The notes under the pieces were generated by a model that was given only the letters and a program-made list of their open reading frames with translations, did not search any database and was not told the origin of the DNA. DNA of 64,000 bases from Gnetum montanum (Eukaryota; Streptophyta; Gnetopsida; Gnetales; Gnetaceae): assembly GCA_015680685.1 (NCBI GenBank), contig MNCI01000125.1, positions 85,779-149,778 on the forward strand, read 5' to 3'. A program made the translations under genes and the position numbers. Position 1 is the first letter of the stretch. Each line of letters begins with the position of its first letter. Below, one piece after another: positions 1 to 10,799 of this stretch.

Positions 1-1600
1 CCAATTGGCAAATCTAAGCATCTATGAGCATTTTGGCATTTCATTGTGCAAGAGCAAGTTCATGGTAGAGCATCAACAAGCACCTTTGCATACCACCTAG
101 GACACCATAGACCACTATAGTCCATAAGACACCATGGTAACCAACTCAATAGGCATAGATACCATGGAAGATGTTAATCTTTATAGCCCAAACACCCTAA
201 GATTATGACTACATTGCCTACTATGCCTGTTTGTCCACTATGTACCTCCTCATCTTTCTTGTGGTTGACTATGCTCTTCCCATTTAGGGTGGTGCTACTT
301 TCTTTCTTGCTCTTTCCTTGCACATTTTTCAACATTTTTACTCGCATTCTGGCATTTACTTGCATTTCGCTATTTTTTCACATAACCACACATTGACACT
401 GATGAATCATGGTTTGCTAGGCCCTAATATCAGGTACACAATATCGGGTATGTGATATCATAGCCTAGATATGATATTGTATACACGATATCATGATTCT
501 TGTGTTAGCCTATAAATACAACACTCAGGCACATAGCGAGGGAGTCTTTTGAGTTAGATTTTAGTCTTCAATTCTTATAGTCAGTTTAGTGTTCTTTCCA
601 AGTGCATGCCCGTAGTGTGATGCTTGTAATTGTATGGAACCTTTGTTTGAGTGTGATGTACTTGGACACGCACACAATCAGCAATAATGATTGAGATTAC
701 TTGATAATTGTAGCATTTACTTAAATTTTAATTATTTTAATTGTTGATTATTTATTGTTGTTTACTATTCATGTTGTTAATGTGAAATAAGTATGCCTTA
801 ATCATGAACATTTAAGTGTAACTATGCGGTAACCCAGTAGCATATTGAGTAGTGCTTTGAGTGTTGTGCACTTGGTAATCCCAAAAGTAGTACATGAAGT
901 TCAAGATGTGCATGAATGATTAGGGATGGATGCTCATTGCACTTAGGCTAGCTTAGATCTTATTTCCTATTGCTATTAGCTTAATTAAATTATCTCTTAT
1001 TGTCCTTAGGAGTAGCATAGTAGCAGGGATCATATGATACACCTCACTCTAGACTAAAGCATAGGTGACAAAGTAATTACTAGTCCAAATGGAAAGACAG
1101 CGAACTACGATCAATGTATAACTATTTAGATGCTACAACTAGTCTATCTGCAGAGTTCGACTAGATCGTGCATACACATTCATATTCATATGATTGAGCA
1201 TAGGGGTACCTCACCGCTCATTAGAAACCTTTGTTTTTGGGGGAAACCCTTGACTACGCTCACCCCCATTGACATTATAGATGCTGCAAACATTATGCAA
1301 GCACTTAACAACATTTTAGCATCGCATCCCATAATTCGCAGTCTAATCAACAAGATCATTCTAGGCATCTCGTCTCTACCTCCAATAGCCCCTCACATGG
1401 ACATGGGGTTAAGTTGTATGCACTATGAACCTTTTAGTGTACTATTCCAGTCATTGGCATTTTTAATTACTACATTTTTTGGTACTAGAAGAAGGGCCAG
1501 TGCCATTTCCTTCTATGGTCTTCATTGGTTACTATCTCACGTGCTCTCTCCACCACTGTTGCTAGCTTCGAGCTAGCATAGGCTCAACACCCTTGTAGAC
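1..1600 (+). mobile_element. Giant-3: LTR fragment of the Tat/Ogre-like family, split by a solo LTR
   Basis: Reverse-complemented, positions 174-365 line up with 1890-2080 and positions 1224-1570 line up with 1630-1860 and with 25,790-26,080, so this is a plus-oriented copy of the LTR seen at both ends of giant-1. Solo LTR 400-1223 interrupts it. The copy meets the giant-1 3' LTR in inverted orientation near 1600. No coding sequence is seen; short ORFs here are chance openings. The left end lies outside the window. Confidence 0.7.
400..1223 (+). mobile_element. Solo LTR of the Athila-like P/Q family
   Basis: An 824-bp LTR starts TGATGAATCATG and ends GCTCATTA, a one-base variant of the family end CTCATCA. 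It is followed by no primer site and preceded by no polypurine tract. Flanks give a 5-bp target duplication with one mismatch, GACAC (395-399) and GAAAC (1224-1228). U3 has the GATATC motifs (428-500) and a TATA box at 511-518. It aligns along its length with the Q1 LTRs. The likely origin is LTR-LTR recombination that removed the internal region. Confidence 0.88.
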
Positions 1601-1619
1601 CTACAACGACAATAGTTGG

Positions 1620-3350
1620 ATCTAAGGCCAATGTGTAGCAACTGAAAACATCAAAGAATAGAATGGGACACCAAGAGGTCCATGGTTGCACAGTCTTGAC
1701 CCTACTTCTACACAAGGGATTATCGGGAATGGAGGTGGGGTGCCCAAAATGGTCTTATTTATTGAATTAGGACTTATAGGTGTTACAATGAAATAAGTGT
1801 TAAAGGGGGATGTACTGTTTTGCAATGTTTGCGATGTCTACAGGTGTGAGCATAACAAAGATTTCAAATGTGAGAAGAAAGGTTCAAACATGCAAATACA
1901 TGCTTGAACAATGCAAAATGAGAGTAAAATGCTAAAAATATAAGGAAAAATGCATAGAATGTAAGTAAGAGAGAAAAGCACTACTCCAAATAAGGGAGCA
2001 TAGTCAATTACAAAGGAAAGTTTAGGAGGTACATGATGTACAATAGGTGCAGTAAGCAAGCATAGTCACAGTCTTAGGATGTTTGGCTGTGAAGAACTAA
2101 TGTTTGCCCTAGAGTTTGAGCCTACTAGGTTGACTGCTGTAGTGTCCCACAAAATGCAGTGATATATAATGTGTTAGGAGGTGTACAACAGTGTCACGGT
2201 GGTGTCCCAAATTTTGTCAAGTTTTTAAGGATTCTTGGATGTAAGAGTGTCAATGCCAAAATGCCAACTACTGAATGAAAATGTCAATCTCTAAAATGTG
2301 AAGTGTAGGGGTATTTATAGGATTAGGGTTAGCGTGAATCATGAATCAAGCACCACGTGGTAGAGGGGTAGTTGGGACTATGTTAGCCCTTGACTACACT
2401 CCCACTGAAGTAAAATGATGTTCTACTAGTGTGCTCTAATGGACTTTGTCAGACTACTAGACTATGACTACGTTGTTGAGACTACAAATGTGAATGCCAG
2501 ATAGATCGCAAAGTACCTTAAAATAGTGCAAGTTAGAGACTATACTCTAGGACTACGCTGCCCACTCTTTTGAGTGGTGTCAAGTGTAGGTACAATTTTA
2601 GGGACAAATGGGGGATGCAAATGAAATGCAAGTTCCTGATCTTGCTTGTTGAAACAATGTTGGAGCTAAGATGTAGGCCAGTGCTAAGTTCTAGAAGTAT
2701 CTGGAGATAGTTTCGGTAGATTGTGCTGAATATGCTCTAGAGTGTAGCCCAAGGAGTTAGGCAAATCTTGCCAAAAAATGATGCTCTATGTAGGCTATGC
2801 TTGCTACACTCTAGAGTGTAGTCTCAGAGGTGTGAGAATAGCCTTGACACTTGGAAAAGTTTGGCAAAGTTAATGTGCTCATGCAAAGTATGCTAACTAT
2901 GCTTTGGAGCTTAGTAGGGAGTGTAAGCTCAGGAGTTAGAAAATCTGCCAAACTGGTCATTCCATACATTCTTTGTAGCCTCTGACCTAATTCTTAGGAA
3001 AAATTGCAAATTGGTCATTCCAAGGCTAACTACACTCTAGAGTGTAGTCCCAATAGGGTGAGTGTAATTAGGGCACTTGAAAAAATCTACATATACTATT
3101 AACATTTAGAGAGATTTTGCAAATCTTGACTATTAGTGTCACCTACGCTGACTATGCTCTAGAGCATAGTTCTAGCAATGGAAGCATAGTCTTAACACTT
3201 AGAACAAATTTGCCAAGTTTTGACACTTAACCAAATTTGTAGTTGAGACTTGAGAGCTTGAATTTGGTGGTGTTTCATTGACATTTCTTTGTTGACATCT
3301 GGAGGAGTAGCTCAAGAGATGTCAACAAAGAACACAAAAACACCACATCA
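1620..3350 (-). repeat. 3' LTR of giant-1
   Basis: Positions 1620-2840 match 25,790-27,035 in the same orientation, for example around 2500-2640 and 26,740-26,880. A minus-strand TATA box (complement of TATTTATAGG near 2310-2320) is conserved at 26,545-26,555. The outer 5' edge may be TGATGTGGTG, the complement of 3341-3350, but giant-1's other LTR is truncated before this point, so the extension from 2840 to 3350 is inference. Confidence 0.65.
3267..3342. repeat. Inverted repeat near the presumed 5' edge of the giant-1 3' LTR
   Basis: A perfect 16-bp stem pairs 3285-3300 (TTCTTTGTTGACATCT) with 3317-3332 across a 16-nt loop. The outer sequences GGTGGTGTTT and AAACACCAC extend it imperfectly. 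Confidence 0.75.
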
Positions 3351-4814
3351 GGCCTAGTACCAACATCACTTATCAGTACTTGACTGAATGTTGTTTCACC
3401 ATGCTCAAGAGTGCTAAGGGTAATGGTATGCTGGGGATAAAGGGTATAGGGAGTATGCTAGGAGGTGATAAGGGAATGAGAAGTGAAGGGTGCATGCCAT
3501 TACAAGATGTAGAGTCAACACAATTGATGGGGATTGTGGCACCAAAGGTATCTTATCATCAAAACAATAACCTCTCATCAGAGTGCTTGTAAGAGAGTCA
3601 ACATCCATGGCACCAAAATGGTTTGCCCCTAAATGATAACCTCTCATTGGAGTGCTTGTGAGAAGGTCAATGCAGATTCAGGGTTGGACCGGTTGCGAAA
3701 TTGCAACTCTACTAGTTGTGCTTGGGGACTTATTTTGTTCCATTTCTTTTTTTTTTTGTGTTTTTTTCTTTTGTAACTATAAGGAAAACCTACTTTAGGT
3801 TTTGCACATTGTGAGAGGCTAGTTGCAGGATGCTTTTTGTCAAGTGGACTATGTGCCATCTAATGGGCTTTACCTTAGTGAAACCATGTAGCATTTGTAG
3901 GATAGGTGTTTCCTTCCTAGGATGAGTTGCATTACATCCACTTGGGCTTTGACTAGCCCATAGAGGCTTCCTAGAGGATGAGTTTTGTTATGTCTACTAT
4001 GGGTTTTATGGTTGACAAAAGAGAATGCCATGTGCATCGGAAGGGTTGCAAGCTTGGAAATGCAAGGAAAGGTAGGGAAATGCAAGGGGTAGATTCAAGT
4101 AAGCGATAGCGGGATAATAGGGATGTGCACTCTTGAGCAGTTTAGCTAGCTTGATTGTTCATATTAGATTGATGTGAAATCTTGCCATTGTGATGAAATG
4201 CATCTTTGCACAACCGTCTTTGGAGCTTCATCTTGTAGACAGAACATAGAGAAAACAAGCAAAATAACCACACAACATAAGATGAGAGAAAACTACTAGT
4301 TGTAGGGGTGCTGAAAGTGCCATGAGTGCTAGAATAGTTGCAAGAGCTTGTAGCACTAGTGCAAGAAAACTAGTGTAGGTGTTGGAGCAAGAGAGCTACA
4401 AAAGCTTTAGTAGCCACATTAGAGGCAAGTACTCAAGTAATGAGAACTTGATAGGATAGGTGAGATGGTCAAGGTCCTAATGATACCATTGCTTCAAAAG
4501 GTTGTGCTAACCTTGAGAGATCCAACCAATAATGAAATACCTAAGGCTAGTAATGCTATCAGTGTGGCTTGGGGTTGATACTACTAGCGACCATGGTAGG
4601 AGGCTCGAAATGTGAACAAAATGCTCAAAGGAATTTCTAGAGGATTAGCAAAATGCCAAGGATGGTAATGCTGCAAATGTTCCATAGGCTTCTCTTGATG
4701 ATGTAAACTCTATTCTAGAACTACAATGCCCTGCCTTGCCCTACCCATGAGGTGTGGGTAGATGATGGAAAATCAAAATTATTCATGCTTGCTTGTCCAC
4801 AAAACTATGTGCGT
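3351..4814. other. Non-coding 3' region of giant-1
   Basis: No recognisable protein. It contains a diverged tandem duplication of about 70 bp (3539-3604 and 3611-3675, both with AACCTCTCAT.GGAGTGCTTG) and a T-rich run at 3745-3772. Some may be an unrelated insertion; no ends were found. Confidence 0.5.
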
Positions 4815-5272
4815 TGAGCTACAAACCTAGTTTAAGGTCCTAGTAGATTGCATGCCATGCTAGCTTATAGCCCTACCAGATTATTGTATGTTAGTTTAAC
4901 ATCGTAGTGGACAATGGATGTTGTGCTAGTTTAATGTCATGACACAAGGATGGGCTATGCCAGTTTAAGCATTATGGCGAACAAATGTTATGGATGCTAA
5001 TTTTAGCATCATGGCCCAAGGATGGTTTGTGCTAGTTTAGCTTCATAGCAGACATGCTATGCTGGTTTATAGTCATAATGGACTATGTTGTGCTAGTTTA
5101 TAGTTGTAGCAAAGTATGCTATGCCAATTTATAGTCATAACAAACTAATATATGCTAGTTTATAGTCATAGCGGACTATGCTGTGCCAGTTTATAGTCAC
5201 AGTGGACTCTACTATGCTAGTTTATAGTAGTGGTGGACTAATCTGCACTAGTTTATAGTCATAGTAGACTCT
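4815..5272. repeat. Diverged 39-bp minisatellite (TAGTTTATAGTCATAG-type), about 12 units
   Basis: Units of about 38-40 bp recur with a core such as GCTAGTTTATAGTCATAG followed by GGACTATGCTGTGC. Related arrays lie at 9080-9235, 22,390-22,615, 30,480-30,665 and 55,985-56,090, each in spacers of the giant elements, so this repeat is a family hallmark. Confidence 0.8.
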
Positions 5273-5289
5273 TACTTACCTTGCTTTGT

Positions 5290-6480
5290 TATTAATGCAC
5301 TATGTGTAGTACAAATTCAGCTACAAGTGGTTCACTAGATTAGCAAATTTATTACCATCATGGTCAGCAAGATTGAATGCTCCATTACCATAAGCCTTAA
5401 TGACTAAGAAAGTCCCTTCCTAGTTGGCTGAGAATTTGTCCACAGGTTTATGAATAGCCTTGAGGACCAAGTCCCCCTCCTTGATTAGGCATTGATGCTG
5501 ATTGTGATGGTGCTTTTGCCATTGCATTTTTTGGTACTACTTGATGTGACCAAGTGTTTACATGCACTTCTCCTCTATTGAGTCAAGGTCTATGTCCCTC
5601 AACTCATCATTTTGATCCTCATCTATGAAGCTTGAGAAGTTTCTGTAGAGTGGCAGGACTTGCAATTCAAGAGGCAAGATGGCTTTAGACCCATAAACCA
5701 AATTGTATGACATCTTACCTATTATAGTTCTTCATGTCATGCGATAGGCCCAGAGTGCATAGATCAACTACTCATGCAATTGTTGCTTACTGCTATGAAG
5801 CATCTTCTTTAGAAGGTTGACGATGACTTTGTTTAAGGCCTTTGCTTGGCCATTTTCTTGTGGATAGTAAGGCAACGAGAAGGAATGTTTAATTTTGTGG
5901 CATTTGCAAAAGGCCTTGATTTTAGCACTACTAAACTGTGGCCCATTGTCTATGACTATGGCCATGGGTAAACCAAAATGGGGCACTATGTTATCAAGTA
6001 TGAATTTGCAAACCTACTATGATGTGGTCCTCCTAAGGGGAATAGCTTCAACCCACTTCATAAAATACTCAGTGGCTGTTATAATGAAACTATGCCTTGT
6101 GGAGTATGTAGGCATTATTAGTCCTATGATGTCCAATCCCCAACGTTGGAATGGCCACATGATCTATGTGGTATGCAATTCAGGAGGTGGCACATGCATG
6201 AGGTTACCATGTTGTTGACATGTATCATACATGTTGACCTTGAAGATGTAATCGTGCTCCATGTAAGGCCAATAGTAGCCTAAGTGTCTGATTTTGTTGC
6301 TATTGCCCTGGGTGCTATGTGACCTTTGCAGAGTCCCTCGTGGACTTGTTCGATGATCGTCTATGCTTCACTATCATTGATGCATGTCAACAATATGCCA
6401 TCATAGGATCGGTGGCACAAACTTCTATCACCTATAATGACATACTGCTACAATTGCTTTTGCATTGCATCCTTTTGGGT
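5290..6480 (-). pseudogene. pol: Integrase of giant-1 (Tat-type), catalytic Glu replaced
   Basis: Integrase inserts retroelement cDNA into host DNA. On the minus strand, with a few frame changes, one can follow an N-terminal zinc region (HEGLCKGH, then CQQHGNLMH), the core with D in GLDIIG, then VIDNGPQF and PYYPQENGQAK, the ALWAYR motif, LVYGSKAILPLE and a C-terminal GDLVLK stretch. The spacing from Asp of VIDNG to the expected catalytic Glu is the canonical 35 residues, but the residue is Lys (NGQAK instead of NGQAE), so this copy is dead apart from its stops. Giant-2 keeps only the first part. The gene follows the two RNase H domains and is the last pol domain before the 3' spacer. Confidence 0.9.
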
Positions 6481-6559
6481 AGTGAGTAGATGTTGCGAGG
6501 GTTTACCTTATAGAATGTGTGACTTGATGTCATCATACCACTCTACTGTGTGGGTTGTG

Positions 6560-6960
6560 CTTATTGTGGTGATGGATGCAATGTTAGTTGTTTTCATGAT
6601 AGGCATAATGCAATCCACCATTGCAATGGGTAATGTGCAAAACATTTCATGTGTAATGCTTAAGGCTAATGTAGCTAATGCATTGGCGATGGAATTTTTT
6701 TTGTGGGGGATATGATAAACATCACCAGTTGTAAATAACTTGACTAGGTGCTTCACCAAGTCATAGTAAGGCTTCAAGTGTTGGGCTTTGTAAGCATAGA
6801 CCTCTATGAATTATTTAACAACTAGTTGTGAGTATCCTTGGATCGCTAGGTTCTATATTCCTAGGTCACAAGTTGCTAAGATACCTCGAAGGAGACCTTC
6901 ATAGTCCACCACATTATTAGTGCATGGAAAGACAAAGTGATATGCAAAGGATTAGATCTC
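6560..6960 (-). pseudogene. pol: Second, archaeal-type RNase H (aRNH) of giant-1
   Basis: Between the classical RNase H and the integrase, the minus strand reads VDYEGLLRGILATCDLGI, then AIQGYSQLVV, KPYYDLVKHLVKLF and VYHIPHKKNSIANALATLAL. This matches the extra RNase H that, among plant Ty3/Gypsy elements, marks the Tat lineage including Ogre; the HIP..N..AN(D)ALA tail is typical. One internal stop interrupts it. The same domain is present in giant-2 at 58,110-58,400. Its role is thought to be removal of RNA from RNA/DNA hybrids during reverse transcription. Lineage assignment comes from knowledge of the family, not from a search. Confidence 0.85.
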
Positions 6961-7640
6961 CCTAGAGGGAAACATGATTATGGTAGTGACACTAACCCCT
7001 TGGGAGGTTGAAGCATCATCGAAGTGTAAAAGTTCCTTGAAGTTGTTAAGCACTTGGCTTATGCTAGTAACATGCTCATCTAGAAATTCTAGATCTATTG
7101 TTGCTTGGTCATTGATTAAGAAAGCTGTAAGTTGTGTGGCTATTGCTTGACCTTTAGTTGATGCTTGTGTAATGTAATGCAAGTCAAACTTTGTGGTTAT
7201 TACTTTCCAATGCATAATGTGACTGCTCTCATAGATATTTGTTGTAATTGCTTGGAGTACATTGCTCTTGTAGATGATGTTTACTTAGCTGTAGAAAAGA
7301 TAATGCCTCCACTTCTTAAGTGTGAAGAATAAGATGAGGAAAGTGTTTTCTACATCATTGTACTTTGCTTCATAGTCCACTAATGCATNATGAGAAAAGT
7401 GTTTTCTACATCATTGTACTTTGCTTCATAGTCCACTAATGCATGGCTTAGGTAGTACATAGGAACCTTGTTATCATCATCTTGCTTTTGAAAAAGTAGC
7501 AAAGCAATGGATGCATTAGAGATAGCAAGGTAGATGTAGAATGGTTTATCTCATTGTANGAAGCAATGGATGCATTAGAGATAGCAAGGTAGATGTAGAA
7601 TGGTTTATCTCATTGTAGAGGGTAGACTGTTGGAAGTTGA
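6960..7640 (-). pseudogene. pol: RNase H of giant-1, with two assembly duplications
   Basis: The minus strand gives YLSHALVDYEAKYNDVE, then FTLKKWRHYLF, ITTNIYESSHIMHWKV and KGQAIATQL, the usual gypsy RNase H stretch after RT, ending in the linker with FLDEHVTSI. Single Ns at 7389 and 7559 are each flanked by repeats of 55-58 bp, so the frame here is partly an assembly artefact. The domain joins directly to RT upstream and aRNH downstream. Confidence 0.8.
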
Positions 7641-8820
7641 GCCAAGTCTTGCTTAAGGTTGTGAAATGCTACTTGGCATTGAGCCATCCACTCAAAGTGG
7701 ATTTCTTTTTTAAGTAAGTGTTGCGTTAGCTGCAACTTGTCGATTAGCTATGTATAAACCATCATTTGAATTACAATCTACCTTGTAACCCTTGTAGCCC
7801 CTTAAGGTTGGTCGATGGTGCTAAGTTAATAATGGCCTTAACCTTATTGGGATCTATGTGTATGCCTACTTTGTATACTACAAAACCTAGCATGCGACCC
7901 ATCTTTATGCTAAAGACATATTTCTTAGGATTTAGCTTAAGTTCATGCTTTAGTTAGCGTTTGAGCATAAGTTCTAAGTCATCTGCATGGTTTTGTGATG
8001 CCTTGGATTTAATTGCTATATCGTCAATGTAATCATTGAGCAGACCTAATAGGTAATCACTAAAGATGTACATCATGGCTCGTTGATAAGTTGCTCCTAT
8101 GTTCTTAAGTCCAAAGGGCATCATGGTGTATCAAAATGTACCCCAAGGGGTCATGAAGATAGTACTAAGTTGGTGCTCTAGGTTGATCTGAAGTCAGTTG
8201 TACCCTGAGAACCTGTCCATAAAGGACAACAACGCATGGACAATTGTAGTATCGACTAGTTTATCAATACTAGGCAATGGGACATCATCTTTAATGGTCA
8301 CCTTGTTGAGGTCTTGGAAGTCTATGCAAATTCGTATACTTCCATTTTTCTTAGGAACAACAACAATGTTGGAGATCCAATCAGTGTAGTTAATTGTCCA
8401 GATAAAATTAGCTTTGTAGAGCTTGGTGATTTCATTGTAGGCTACCAACACCACCTTAGGCCTAACCTTGTGGGCCTTTTGTTTGATTGGTTTCATGTTG
8501 GGATTGAGGATTATGTTGTGTTGCACTATGTGAGGATTTAGGTCAGGAATATCTTCATAAGACCATGTGAATGCCTTGATGTTTTCATTAAGTACCTTTG
8601 CAATGTTTTGGGCATGTTGAGGCTCTAACAAAGAACTAAGCTTCAATGTTTTTGCCTCGTTACTAGATGTTGCTATAAGGACTTCAACAAGGGGATCCTT
8701 GGTGATGTCTCTTGTCTCTAGATCTATAGCCTTAACTAGGTGGTTTGGCTAGTTTAGTGGTACCTCTATGGATGTTATGTATTCATCATAGGCTACAGGC
8801 TCAAGGTCCAAGCATTAAGG
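7640..8820 (-). pseudogene. pol: Reverse transcriptase of giant-1
   Basis: A 150-residue open stretch (8646 to 8194) contains KAFTWSYEDIPDLNPHIV, WISNIVVVPKKNGSIRICID, KDDVPLPSIDKLVD and LLSFMDRFSGYN, the finger and palm motifs of Ty3/Gypsy RT. After a stop, the catalytic NDYIDDIAIKSK lies at about 8010-8040 with YIDD intact. The thumb continues with LNPKKYVF and DPNKVKAIINLAP. The pre-RT leader (8650-8820, PLVEVLIATSS) has a counterpart in giant-2 at 56,400. The nearest protease on this strand is more than 6 kb upstream even without P1, so pol would need splicing or a second start to be joined to gag-protease. Confidence 0.93.
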
Positions 8821-9767
8821 ATCGATGCATCACGTAAGATCATCATGTGGCCCAGTAATGGCCAATGGTGGATGGAAATGCTTATACATAGCCATGTTGT
8901 GAATCCTACAATAATCCTACAAAAACAACCAAAAAAATGTCAAGCTGCATTTGTCTTAATGAGAGCAATATGCATAATTAAACAAAACAATGTGATAAAA
9001 TTTTTCCTAAGTATGTAGATTTGATTGTAAAAGCAAGGAATGCATGGGCTAATTTTAGGCCTTGGTAGGATACTAGGTTGCTAGTTTGAGGTCTAGCAGA
9101 TCATGAAGCACTGGTTTAAAGTTTGAGAAGATTGTTGAATGCCAGTTTAATGTTGTGGAAGATAGTGAAATACTAGTTTAACATTGTAGTAGATGGTGAA
9201 ATGCTAGTTTAACATCATAGCGAATAGTAATATGCACTAAATGCACTGTTGAGGCAAGGTTGGACACATTGGAAGAGTAAAATTGGCTTGGGTGCTAACT
9301 GGGTGACAACAAAAATTCAAAATTTTTCTAAGTCTAGAGACTGCTAGAAAAATTAAAAATTTTTCTAACTCTAGTAACTATGCTTACACCTAGCTATGCT
9401 CAACACTACTGAGCATAGTAATGGGTAGGTGAAAATTTAAGTGGTTCCTAGGGGTATATAAGTGCATTTTACCCTTGGTGAATTTTGTTATTGTCAAAGG
9501 TAAAAATGAACTTTCCAGAGTGTAGCATAGTTGCCAACATGTTGCATTGATGTGGATGCCAACACCCTAGCCTAGCCAACATGGAGGAGGGAGAGTGAGT
9601 CTTGGAGTGCCTACCACGAGCATGTGTGGAGGGGAGGAGAGCATTGTTGATTGCTAAGTATGCTTGACTATGCTTTCCTCCTTGTCATTGTCCTTGCATT
9701 TTCTTTTGGCTTCATGCACTAGGTGTTTTCAGGGTTTTGGGGTTTTATGGATGGTGTCCTACGTTGG
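8820..9767 (-). other. Spacer of giant-1 upstream of RT
   Basis: Non-coding. Reverse-complemented, 9260-9600 aligns with giant-2 positions 38,080-38,455 and shows Q1 inserted there. It holds a short minisatellite (9080-9235), two AT-rich AAAATTTTTCTAA blocks and a conserved minus-strand TTATATACCCCTAGG (about 9450-9465; giant-2 has TTTTATATCCCTTAGG). Interrupted at 9767 by P1 and resumes at 17,108. Confidence 0.65.
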
Positions 9768-10634
9768 TGATGAGTGGCGAGATACCCCTACACTCAACCA
9801 TACAAATACAAGCGTAGCATGCATGATCTGATCAAACTCTGCAGACTAAGTGCCTACATGCCCCATGGAACACTTAGGGTTAATCATTCATTGTCTTCCC
9901 AGACTTACTTGTAGTTGTTACGATGTATGGTTACGCAAGTCTAAGGTATATGATTTCTATGCTTTTTATGTTTTATGTCTCCTATGCTAACAAGGTGAAG
10001 GGTTGAGAAGACTAATTAACTAACTCTAACTAATGAACTAATTCTAAATTAACCTAGCTTCAGCATTCGTTTCCACTTACCGTACACACCTTGAATCGAT
10101 GCAACCTTGGCTACCAAACGCTAATCGTTGCTGGGATCACCAAGTGTAACGCACATGCTCGAAGTGGTCGTACTGAGGCACTTAACTAGGAGAGAAGGGT
10201 TGAGAAGGATTTAATAACTAATAAAACATGTAAATAATAGATAACAAATAACAGTAGTAAAATCCTATTCCATGCACTACAAGGTTTATCCATGAAGCTT
10301 GTCTTTATTGCCGTACACAAACTTGTGTTTAGATACAATGTCTGCTCGAATAAAGATCCGTTCACTTTGGGACTCCTACTGTGGGCACATGGAAAATATT
10401 CTATCTCTAGAGCGATCAATCTGCCAGAGTTTCCCTATTGTCTAGCCTAGGATGAGGAAATAAGGGAGACCCATCTCTTATTTATAGATATGACGACACA
10501 CTGTGATATTGCGTATGCGATATCGTAGGAGAAGACATGATATCGCATATGTGATATCACGAGGGATGCAATTTCGTGACTGCCGTGATATCATGTACGT
10601 GATATCGCGGTCCATGTGATATCGTGTCCCATCA
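9768..10634 (-). repeat. 3' LTR of P1
   Basis: 867 bp, minus-strand start TGATGGG at 10,634 and end CTCATCA at 9768. TATA box on the minus strand is the complement of 10,479-10,486. Upstream of it in U3 (10,500-10,630) there are more GATATC palindromes than in the 5' LTR, which accounts for most of the 65-bp length difference. Confidence 0.92.
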
Positions 10635-10644
10635 TACCCCCATG
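10635..10644 (-). other. Polypurine tract of P1
   Basis: Minus strand reads ATGGGGGTA directly before the LTR start TGATGGG. This is the second-strand primer site; Q1 and Q2 have the same GGGGGTA at this position. Confidence 0.85.
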
Positions 10645-10799
10645 ACTAAATGAAAACTCATCCTCGAGTTCCTTACAATAATATTGGGAAGATATGGGAT
10701 TATTGACTCAAATGAAACTAATGGGATGATGTGAACAAATCATCATTACAAGACACAACAAACTGGTGTTCATGAAAACAAGGGCGAACACCTTATTAC

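Noticed and set aside
174-396. Overlapping 63-codon ORFs on both strands
   Set aside because: The region is non-coding LTR sequence of the giant family (matches 1890-2080). ORFs are chance openings.
1130-1576. 148-codon plus-strand ORF
   Set aside because: It crosses the end of the solo LTR into giant-family LTR sequence, so it is a chance frame over an insertion boundary.
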